Shown here in pieces: positions 1 through 5,386 of a stretch of 5,783 nucleotides of DNA. The position numbers and the translations under genes are program-made. The notes beneath the pieces were generated by a model. That model saw nothing but the letters and a program-made list of their open reading frames with translations. It had not been told where the DNA came from and ran no database searches. The stretch is from Candidatus Falkowiibacteriota bacterium (GTDB lineage: Bacteria; Patescibacteriota; Patescibacteriia; Patescibacteriales; SZUA-104), in the NCBI GenBank assembly GCA_003231075.1, contig QIIF01000026.1:1-5783 (forward strand). Direction: 5' to 3'. The number at the start of each line of letters is the position of its first letter. Positions within the stretch are counted from its first letter, which is position 1.

Positions 1-2
1 TA

Positions 3-31
3 ATTATACCATAAAGATATTATTTCTCCAA
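3..31 (-). promoter_or_regulatory. extended -10 promoter for a minus-strand gene left of the window
   Basis: On the minus strand a perfect TATAAT (8 to 3) is preceded by TGG (11 to 9), giving the extended -10 element TATGGTATAAT. A weak -35-like TTGGAG lies at 31-26 with a 17-bp spacer. It overlaps the last codons and stop of the ATPase gene and points out of the window, so it would drive the next gene there. The motif matches the two promoters of the divergent region. Confidence 0.5.
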
Positions 32-2560
32 TATTTTAGCTCGTTTCATAATTTCCGCTTCAATTAATTCCCTGTCTTTACCGAATTTCATTCTGGATAA
101 TGCCTTGATTCTGCTTGCCATTTCATCTCTTTTTATGCCCATAAGCGGCCATGGGGTAGCCATAGAAAACGGCCGGGAAGCGGTGTTATCTATTAATAGC
201 TTTACATACGCCGTATATTTCTCAATATTAACCAAGTCGTATTGATTAAAAACGGGAGCGAATTCCTTTTCCATAACTTCCGCGTCCTCCGAACCAATCT
301 TAAAAAGCATCCATGTCCCCACATTGCCGAAAACCGCGTCCCTGATTGAAGTATCGTTATTTTTTACCAACTGCCCTAAATACTGATGGGCTATAATTAA
401 ATTCAAATTATATTTTCTGGCTTCGCTTAAAATTGAAGAAATGGAATCAGTGGTAAAATTTTGGAATTCATCAATATATAAATAAAAATCTTTCCTTTGC
501 TCGGCGGAAACATCAGTGCGCGACAAGGCCGCCATTAAAATTTTACCGACAAGAATCATACCCAAAAGATAAGCGTTCATTTCTCCAATCATTCCCTTGG
601 CCAAGTCCACTAAAAGTATCTTTTTATTATCCATAACATCTCTTAAATTAAATGAACTTTTTTGCTGGCCGATAATCGGACGCATTGTATCGTTGGAAAC
701 AAAAGAAGTAAGTTTTGATGTCACATAAGGCACAACATTGGCAAGCGCCGCTTCTCCACCGGCTTTTTCCGCTTCTTTCCGCCAAAAATCAATAACAGTT
801 TGATCTTTGCATTTTTCCAATTTCATTTTACGAAATTCGGGATCGGATAAAACCTTTGGAATCTCCATTAAGGTTGAGCCGCTGTCCGGATCGCTCATTA
901 TTAAAAGCATGGCGTTTCTGACATATTGCTCAAATATAGGGCCGCCGGTCGCTTTTAAATCGTATAATTTATCAAATATTTTTATCATTTCATTGATTAC
1001 AAATGATTTCTGCTCCGGATATCTTGGATCAAATTCTAATAAATTCAACGCCAGCGGCCGCTTCGTATCGGCCGGAGAAAATAATATCACATCTTCGGCG
1101 CGCTCCGGCGGAATGCGCGAAATGACATCGTCAATCAAATCTCCGTGCGGATCAATAATACAAACTCCTTCGCCGTTTAAAATATCTTGAATAGCCATAT
1201 TGGCGAGTAGCTGTGATTTGCCCGTGCCGGATTTACCGATTATATAAGTATGGCGGCGGCGATCATCGCGTTTTATTTTAACATCTTTAACTATTCCCCT
1301 ATAAATATTTTTTCCCAATATAATACCCTCTTCCGGAATATTGGAAGGCGCGGCCGCGCGCTTGGCCGTAAGCCATAAAACATTCGGAGTCTCGGTTTGT
1401 TTTAAAGAAAAATGAAACATGCCGGTCAGCTCTTGCGCGTTTAAAAGAAAACTTATTTTTTTATCAAACCGGCGAAAAATATAATCTTTTATTAATTTAT
1501 TCTCATGCCGGCGTATTATTTTATTTTTAAAACTATTGCCATATTCATAATTATTAAATTGGCTAAAGGCGTTGGCAATATTATCCAAATACACCTGCGC
1601 CCTGCCTTTATCCTTGGCGCTTACGACCACCCTTAAATTAACATCTAAACCGGCCTTAGCATTTTTTTCTTCAATCGCTTTAAGCGCCTCCTCTTCCATA
1701 ACGGTAAGTTTTTTCGGATTATCTATTTGTTTTTGTTTTTCTTCCGGGCTTAATTTTTTTGTTGATTTAAAAATAGCGCCAAAAATATCAAAAAACTCAT
1801 CCGTAATGCCGCCGCGGAGAGCTTCTTTTAATGAATTGTTCCGCATCGCCTTGCTGACAACATTATTGCATCTCCTATGCCATCTGCCGTTAGCGCTGCG
1901 TACGGTATATTGTATAGCCACGCCTTCTTCATGATTCAATTTAGATATTACATTAATAATGGAATTCATCGGATCATCATCCATTTTATCGTAGGTCTTG
2001 ATGGGAAAAACAAAATCGCGCTTTGTTTTTAAATAACCGGCCGCTGTCTTGCCCGAATGATTAAATATATTATAATCCTCAACTTCCTCCATTGCCGCTT
2101 CCGGATAATGAGCTTGAACTTGCTGTTCAAGATAACGGCCGTTTTCCGCGGGAGCGACGATATAAAAAGAAATTAATTTTTGATTGGCGACAATCTCAAA
2201 AGAAAAATGATCGCTTCTGCCAAACAACCACGCCTTAAACCCGCGCTGCGCCCTTAATCCGCCGATACTGGAAAAAATGGTTTCACCGCGCGCTATTTCT
2301 TCATGTAATTGCTGTAATGAGTCTTCTTTGTTTAAATCCTGCGGTTTTTCTTTAGGAAGCCGCACTAAATAAATAACATTATTAAAATACTTGCTTTTTT
2401 CTGACAATTTTCTTATTATTTTTTTTAAAATAACCAGCGAAAATAAAACAACCGCCAGCCAAAATAAATACATTAGGACGGGATGAATATTTATCACTAT
2501 ATTTTGTTGTTGGGCGCCAAAATCCATGTTTACAGCTTTTAGCTTGTGGCTTTTAGGCAT
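20..2560 (-). CDS. VirD4/TraG-like type IV secretion/conjugation ATPase, membrane-anchored
   Basis: Likely a RecA-fold coupling-type ATPase of the VirD4/TraG/HerA superfamily that moves DNA or protein at the cytoplasmic membrane. Of 846 residues, about 27-46 form one hydrophobic helix followed by basic residues, so the bulk should be cytoplasmic. Residues ~60-400 form an alpha/beta N-terminal region resembling the uncharacterised domain found in front of such ATPases in CPR genomes. Walker A is GKSGTGKS (442-449). An IIDPHGD block follows at 468-474, the acidic Walker B YIDEFQNF is at 695-702, and a sensor-like AHQ is at 724-726. The last third resembles the TraG/TraD C-terminal (TraM-recognition) region. 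It lies 15 bp downstream of the hypothetical gene on the same strand, so the two are probably co-transcribed. Neither ATG has a convincing ribosome-binding site. The first 11 residues are encoded largely by a heptamer repeat, so Met12 (2527) may be the real start. Family assignment is firm; the substrate is unknown. Confidence 0.88.
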   Translation of the reverse strand: MPKSHKLKAVNMDFGAQQQNIVINIHPVLMYLFWLAVVLFSLVILKKIIRKLSEKSKYFNNVIYLVRLPKEKPQDLNKEDSLQQLHEEIARGETIFSSIGGLRAQRGFKAWLFGRSDHFSFEIVANQKLISFYIVAPAENGRYLEQQVQAHYPEAAMEEVEDYNIFNHSGKTAAGYLKTKRDFVFPIKTYDKMDDDPMNSIINVISKLNHEEGVAIQYTVRSANGRWHRRCNNVVSKAMRNNSLKEALRGGITDEFFDIFGAIFKSTKKLSPEEKQKQIDNPKKLTVMEEEALKAIEEKNAKAGLDVNLRVVVSAKDKGRAQVYLDNIANAFSQFNNYEYGNSFKNKIIRRHENKLIKDYIFRRFDKKISFLLNAQELTGMFHFSLKQTETPNVLWLTAKRAAAPSNIPEEGIILGKNIYRGIVKDVKIKRDDRRRHTYIIGKSGTGKSQLLANMAIQDILNGEGVCIIDPHGDLIDDVISRIPPERAEDVILFSPADTKRPLALNLLEFDPRYPEQKSFVINEMIKIFDKLYDLKATGGPIFEQYVRNAMLLIMSDPDSGSTLMEIPKVLSDPEFRKMKLEKCKDQTVIDFWRKEAEKAGGEAALANVVPYVTSKLTSFVSNDTMRPIIGQQKSSFNLRDVMDNKKILLVDLAKGMIGEMNAYLLGMILVGKILMAALSRTDVSAEQRKDFYLYIDEFQNFTTDSISSILSEARKYNLNLIIAHQYLGQLVKNNDTSIRDAVFGNVGTWMLFKIGSEDAEVMEKEFAPVFNQYDLVNIEKYTAYVKLLIDNTASRPFSMATPWPLMGIKRDEMASRIKALSRMKFGKDRELIEAEIMKRAKILEK
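2534..2554. repeat. heptamer tandem array at the start of the ATPase gene
   Basis: Three consecutive 7-bp units on the plus strand: AGCTTTT, AGCTTGT, GGCTTTT. They lie between the two candidate ATPase start codons (2560 and 2527) and would encode residues 3-9 of the longer form. This is one reason to doubt that the longer N-terminus is real. Confidence 0.6.
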
Positions 2561-2578
2561 CTTAAAAACTACAAGCTA
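2540..2578 (-). promoter_or_regulatory. hairpin spanning the gene junction, with an AUG in its loop
   Basis: In the minus-strand RNA, 2578-2564 pairs with 2540-2554: eight Watson-Crick pairs, one A-C mismatch, then six pairs of which one is U-G. The loop is nine nucleotides (AAGAUGCCU) and contains the AUG at 2560. The UAG stop of the upstream gene lies in the stem. No U-run follows, so it is not a classical terminator. It could couple or tune translation of the ATPase, or simply be repeat-derived. Confidence 0.5.
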
Positions 2579-3079
2579 TTTCTTAATCTTTATAATTTCG
2601 TCAGCTTTGATTTTGCTTTCTTGTTCTAAAAAAAACTTGTTAACTCCCGGAATAATTGATAGCCATTTTTTTATCAAGCCGATAACTTTGTTTACTTTCA
2701 CTTTTGTTTTTTCCAATAAACCGTTAATATCCTTAGCGGTTTGTTCGCCGGCCCGCTTAAATTCCCACTGTTTGTTCGCCGGCATATTTAAATAAATTTC
2801 CTCAATATCTTTAGATAAAATATTTTCAATTTTTTTTTCACGCTCTTTTTGTTTTTGCGCGGCGCCGCGCGCCGCGGTAAATCCGGCTGTTTCTTGTCCG
2901 TCGGCTTGCTCGTCCAAATTCGGCTCTTGCCCCATTCGAACACTATCAAATTTCCGCTCTTGCGATTTCTCTGCCTGAGCGCCTTCTTTTTTTACTTCAA
3001 CTTCCGCCTCGCGCGCCGTTTCTTTATTTAAATCATTATCTAATTCAATTCTGTGTTTAAAATTTTTAATAGTAGGCAT
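2576..3079 (-). CDS. conserved-looking hypothetical protein, lysine-rich, upstream partner of the T4SS-type ATPase
   Basis: I cannot assign a function. The 167-residue product has two parts. Residues 1-85 are highly charged (E, K, Q, D, A) with few hydrophobics and are probably disordered. Residues 86-167 look helical, with an IEEIYLNM block (92-99), a QWEFKRAGEQTAKDIN block (104-119) and an amphipathic stretch around WLSIIPGVNKFFLEQESKIK (139-158). There is no signal peptide and no clear membrane helix, although the WLSIIPGVNKFF stretch could sit on a membrane or bind a partner. It is the first gene after a strong extended -10 promoter and ends 15 bp before the ATPase start, which suggests an accessory or docking role for that ATPase. 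I recall similar C-terminal sequences beside this ATPase in other Parcubacteria, but could not check. No Shine-Dalgarno sequence precedes the ATG. Confidence 0.8.
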   Translation of the reverse strand: MPTIKNFKHRIELDNDLNKETAREAEVEVKKEGAQAEKSQERKFDSVRMGQEPNLDEQADGQETAGFTAARGAAQKQKEREKKIENILSKDIEEIYLNMPANKQWEFKRAGEQTAKDINGLLEKTKVKVNKVIGLIKKWLSIIPGVNKFFLEQESKIKADEIIKIKK

Positions 3080-3087
3080 AGAATTTT

Positions 3088-3165
3088 AGACAATAGTAAA
3101 CAAACAATAGAAAGTTAATATAAAACGCAAATTTCCTAATGCCTATTCGCTATTGCCTATTGTCT
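3088..3165. repeat. 9-bp inverted repeat in the hypothetical gene leader
   Basis: AGACAATAG at 3088-3096 is the exact reverse complement of CTATTGTCT at 3157-3165, separated by 60 bp. A further ACAATAG copy occurs at 3104-3110, fourteen bases (two heptamers) after the first. The 5' leader of the minus-strand mRNA could therefore fold with its ends paired. The long loop makes the structure uncertain. Confidence 0.45.
3130..3164. repeat. heptamer tandem array in the hypothetical gene leader
   Basis: Five 7-bp units on the plus strand: AATTTCC, TAATGCC, TATTCGC, TATTGCC, TATTGTC. The array ends exactly at the predicted transcription start of the minus-strand unit, so it would form the first 35 nt of that mRNA. 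Its AATTTCC unit also occurs, in the opposite orientation, in the array inside dus. Confidence 0.6.
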
Positions 3166-3170
3166 GCTTT

Positions 3171-3179
3171 ATTATACCA
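3171..3179 (-). promoter_or_regulatory. extended -10 promoter of the hypothetical gene-ATPase unit
   Basis: The minus strand reads TGTGGTATAAT, with TATAAT at 3176-3171 and the extended TGG at 3179-3177. No good -35 hexamer is present 17-18 bp upstream (T-rich only), as is common for extended -10 promoters. The predicted start near 3164 gives an 85-nt leader that begins with the heptamer array and ends at the ATG at 3079. Confidence 0.6.
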
Positions 3180-3221
3180 CAGAAAGCTAAAAATAAAAAA
3201 CTATATCATTCCGTTAATATA

Positions 3222-3230
3222 TGCTATAAT
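3222..3230 (+). promoter_or_regulatory. extended -10 promoter of corA
   Basis: The plus strand reads TATATGCTATAAT with a perfect TATAAT at 3225-3230 and extended TGC at 3222-3224. The -35 region (TATATC at 3202-3207) is poor. The expected start near 3237 gives a leader of about 46 nt before the corA ATG at 3283. This promoter is back to back with the minus-strand promoter, the two -10 elements lying about 50 bp apart. Confidence 0.6.
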
Positions 3231-3234
3231 ATAG

Positions 3235-3243
3235 TTATCCACA
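3235..3243 (+). promoter_or_regulatory. consensus DnaA box at the corA transcription start
   Basis: TTATCCACA is a perfect match to the bacterial DnaA-box consensus TTATNCACA. It begins 4 bp after the corA -10 hexamer and covers the predicted transcription start. It is the only such site I saw in the window, so it does not indicate an origin. It could let DnaA repress corA, or it could be chance. Confidence 0.4.
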
Positions 3244-3282
3244 ATAGCGCTCCTGTACCCTAAGCGCCTAAGTCATAACTTT

Positions 3283-4260
3283 ATGCCTAAATATAAAAAA
3301 ATTTCAAAAAATTTACAGCAAGTCACATTAGACAACCCTAAAACACGCAGGGAAAAATTGTCTTGGCTTAACATTAATAACGCGGGGAAAAAAGAAATTG
3401 AATATTTAAGAAAAAAATATAAATTTAATTTAAAGCATTTGCACGCCTCCTCCTCCAAAATAATAGCTCAAAGGCCCAGCTTTACCTACGATGAAAAAGA
3501 ATGCTACATATTTCTTATTCTCCATTTTCCTATCTTAAAAAACGACCGTATTATCGCGGGTGAAATTGATTTTTTCATAAAACGCGGCCTGCTTATAAGT
3601 ATGCATAATAATGACTTGCCGCAATTAAACGAATTTTTCAGTTATTGTAAAAAGGACGGAGATTCTTTGATTTCTTATGAATATGAATCGGCCGGAATTT
3701 TGCTTTATGAACTTCTGAATAAATTAATCGGGAATTGCTATGATTTGCTTGACCGAAACAGTATTAAAATATCTGAAATTGAAAGATTGATTTTTGACCA
3801 TCGCAAACAGAAAGGAGCGGTATCGCGCATTCTTAATTTAAGAAGAAATATCATTAATTTTAGGAAAATAATTCAAAACCATAAAAATATTTTTAAAAAG
3901 CAAATGGAAAGAAAAAGCGAGCTGGTTCCTCCTGAAATAATGAAAAAACATTACAGCGAACTGATTGAATACACAAAAACAATCTGGGAAATTTTGGATA
4001 ATCAAAAAGAAATGATAGAAGTGCTAAACGATACCAACGAATCACTCTTAAACAACCAATTAAACGACATAATCAAAACTCTAACCATATTCTCCGTAAT
4101 AGTTTTCCCGCTCACGCTTTTAGCGGCTATTTTCGGTATGAACACTCTCGGCGGAATGCCTTTTATTGACGCGCCAAACGGTTTTTGGATAGTTATGTCG
4201 GGAATGTTTACCAGCTCTATCGGCATGTTGATTTTCTTTAAAAGAAAAAAATGGCTATAA
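3283..4260 (+). CDS. corA: CorA-family divalent cation (Mg2+/Co2+) transporter
   Basis: A 325-residue protein of the CorA/2-TM-GxN family, which forms homopentameric Mg2+ (or Co2+/Ni2+) channels in the inner membrane. The family signature GMN is present at residues 285-287, at the end of the first membrane helix (~266-284). It is followed by a short loop (TLGGMPFIDAPNGF) and a second helix (~302-319), with a positively charged KRKKWL tail. Residues 1-150 match the alpha/beta cytoplasmic domain, and ~150-265 form the long stalk helices rich in charged residues. The loop lacks the MPEL motif of classical CorA, so it may belong to a divergent subgroup; ion selectivity cannot be read from the sequence. 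Length is normal and the frame is intact. It is transcribed alone, divergently from the hypothetical gene and convergently with dus. The ATG has no clear Shine-Dalgarno sequence. Confidence 0.93.
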   Translation: MPKYKKISKNLQQVTLDNPKTRREKLSWLNINNAGKKEIEYLRKKYKFNLKHLHASSSKIIAQRPSFTYDEKECYIFLILHFPILKNDRIIAGEIDFFIKRGLLISMHNNDLPQLNEFFSYCKKDGDSLISYEYESAGILLYELLNKLIGNCYDLLDRNSIKISEIERLIFDHRKQKGAVSRILNLRRNIINFRKIIQNHKNIFKKQMERKSELVPPEIMKKHYSELIEYTKTIWEILDNQKEMIEVLNDTNESLLNNQLNDIIKTLTIFSVIVFPLTLLAAIFGMNTLGGMPFIDAPNGFWIVMSGMFTSSIGMLIFFKRKKWL

Positions 4261-4269
4261 ATTTTATGA

Positions 4270-4297
4270 AACATATAACATGTAACATGTAACAGAT
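4270..4297. repeat. heptamer tandem array between corA and dus
   Basis: Four 7-bp units on the plus strand: AACATAT, AACATGT, AACATGT, AACAGAT. It fills much of the 65-bp gap between the convergent corA and dus stop codons. ACATGT is self-complementary, but no GC-rich hairpin followed by a T-run is present, so I do not call a terminator here. Confidence 0.6.
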
Positions 4298-4325
4298 TCA
4301 TAATAAAAATATTTATCTTGTTTTT

Positions 4326-5291
4326 TTATTTTAGTAAAGTTTTAATATCTTTTAAACTTTCTACTTTTATTAATTCACGCCGCAACTTACTGGCGCCGGG
4401 CATTCCCTGCGTGTACCAACATAAATGCTTCCGCATTTCCCTAATTCCAACATCGCCTTTTAACTTCTCCGCCAACTTCGCATGCCTTAAGGCAATTTTA
4501 AAAATATCTCTATTACTTTTAACTTTACAAACTTTATAACTTTTGACTTCACTGAATATCCACGGCCGCCCCAGCGCGCCGCGCGCGATTCCCACTCCGT
4601 CCGCTCCGGTTTTATCCAATAAATTTCTCGCATCTTCCGCGCTCATCACGCCGCCATTGGCCAGAATAATGCCGCCGAAACAACCGCGCGCTTTTTTTAT
4701 TACTTTAAAATCCACTTCGCCCGCGGAACCTTGATCCAGTGTGCGGCCGTGGATCATAACCGCGGCAATATCCAGACTGCTTATACTATCCAAAAATTTC
4801 AAAGCGCCGACCTGCCCCGCCTTGCTTCTTATTTTTATGGAAACCGGCAAATCAGTATTATCTATGGCAGTTTTTATAATTTCTTTGGATAATTTTAAAT
4901 TACTCATAAGTATTGCTCCCGCTCCTTGCTTCTGCACCTTCTTTACGGAGCAACCGAAGTTAATATCAAAGCCGCTCGGTAATTGGTAATTTGGAATTTG
5001 GAAATTGGAAATTTGTTTTTTGTTTGTTAATAATTTCACGGCATGCGCAAAGTGTTCCGGCTTGCTTCCGAATAATTGAATAACATAAGGAGCTTCTTTT
5101 TTGCTTGACTTAAGCATCTCCAATGTCTTTTTCGGGGCGTAAGACAACGCCGTTGCCGACGCCATCTCGCTGTATACGACATCCGCCCCAAACGACTTGC
5201 AAATCTGCCGAAAAGCCGAATCAGCCACCCCCGCCATCGGCGCCAACGCGTATATCGGTTTTTCTAATTTTCCCCAAAAATTCTTATCCAT
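4326..5291 (-). CDS. dus: tRNA-dihydrouridine synthase
   Basis: A 321-residue FMN- and NADPH-dependent enzyme that reduces uridines in the tRNA D-loop to dihydrouridine. It is a TIM barrel carrying family motifs in order: LAPMAG (16-21) for FMN, IQLFGS (71-76), NFGC (111-114) with the catalytic Cys114, SIKIRS (151-156), MIHGRT (179-184), LANGG (210-214) and GIARGALGRPWIF (234-246). The C-terminal helical part (KHLCWYTQGMPGASKLRREL, 288-307) resembles the DusB/NifR3 subgroup. Two oddities: the usual Pro after the catalytic Cys is Ser115, and residues ~93-105 are encoded by an in-frame 36-bp heptamer array that looks inserted just before the active-site strand. A second repetitive stretch encodes residues 248-259. 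The ATG has no ribosome-binding site and is preceded by a run of T. It lies 95 bp downstream of the RNase H gene on the same strand. Function is confident; target uridines are not known. Confidence 0.95.
   Translation of the reverse strand: MDKNFWGKLEKPIYALAPMAGVADSAFRQICKSFGADVVYSEMASATALSYAPKKTLEMLKSSKKEAPYVIQLFGSKPEHFAHAVKLLTNKKQISNFQIPNYQLPSGFDINFGCSVKKVQKQGAGAILMSNLKLSKEIIKTAIDNTDLPVSIKIRSKAGQVGALKFLDSISSLDIAAVMIHGRTLDQGSAGEVDFKVIKKARGCFGGIILANGGVMSAEDARNLLDKTGADGVGIARGALGRPWIFSEVKSYKVCKVKSNRDIFKIALRHAKLAEKLKGDVGIREMRKHLCWYTQGMPGASKLRRELIKVESLKDIKTLLK
4515..4550. repeat. irregular ACTTT repeat inside dus
   Basis: ACTTT occurs at 4515, 4522, 4531 and 4539, followed by ACTTC at 4546, with spacing of 7, 9, 8 and 7 bp. 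It encodes dus residues ~248-259 (EVKSYKVCKVKS), in the loop after the RPWIF motif, a place where Dus proteins vary in length. It is less regular than the other arrays and may be codon bias in a lysine/valine-rich loop. Confidence 0.35.
4978..5013. repeat. heptamer tandem array inside dus coding sequence
   Basis: Five units on the plus strand: GGTAATT, GGTAATTT, GGAATTT, GGAAATT, GGAAATT. The total is 36 bp (one unit is 8 bp), exactly 12 codons, so the dus frame is kept. It encodes the N/Q/I/P-rich stretch around residues 93-105, just before the strand carrying the catalytic Cys. Confidence 0.65.
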
Positions 5292-5386
5292 AAAAAAATA
5301 CTATCACATCTGCAAAAAACTTACAACAAAAGATAGCTTAATTAAATCATTTTTTTTAAAAACAAATAACCCCCAAAAAATTCCAA

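Larger units (their letters stand above)
3080..3282. other. divergent intergenic control region
   Basis: A 203-bp gap between the divergent hypothetical gene and corA. It holds the two back-to-back extended -10 promoters, the DnaA box, the heptamer array and 9-bp inverted repeat, and a CCTAAG direct repeat (3259-3264 and 3267-3272) in the corA leader. No small ORF or RNA gene is convincing. Confidence 0.6.

Noticed and set aside
807..1934. Plus-strand open frames at 807-1190 and 1572-1934 opposite the ATPase gene
   Set aside because: They are antisense to a gene with clear ATPase motifs, have hydrophobic/Ser-rich low-information translations, and have no promoter or ribosome-binding site.
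3235..3243. Replication origin at the DnaA box
   Set aside because: Only one box was found, without a cluster, AT-rich unwinding element with repeats, or dnaA/dnaN genes nearby.
4300..4330. Rho-independent terminator between corA and dus
   Set aside because: There is a T-run at 4321-4327 but only weak AT-only self-complementarity before it; no stable stem.
4318..4989. Plus-strand open frames opposite dus
   Set aside because: The minus-strand dus frame carries all family motifs in order; the opposite translations resemble nothing.
4978..5013. CRISPR or phage attachment site
   Set aside because: Units are 7-8 bp with no spacers, and no integrase or cas gene is present.
5292..5310. Leaderless promoter with TAGTAT just upstream of the dus ATG
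   Set aside because: TAGTAT (5303-5298) is placed suitably for a leaderless mRNA, but it is a weak match in an AT-rich stretch and no extended TG or -35 supports it.
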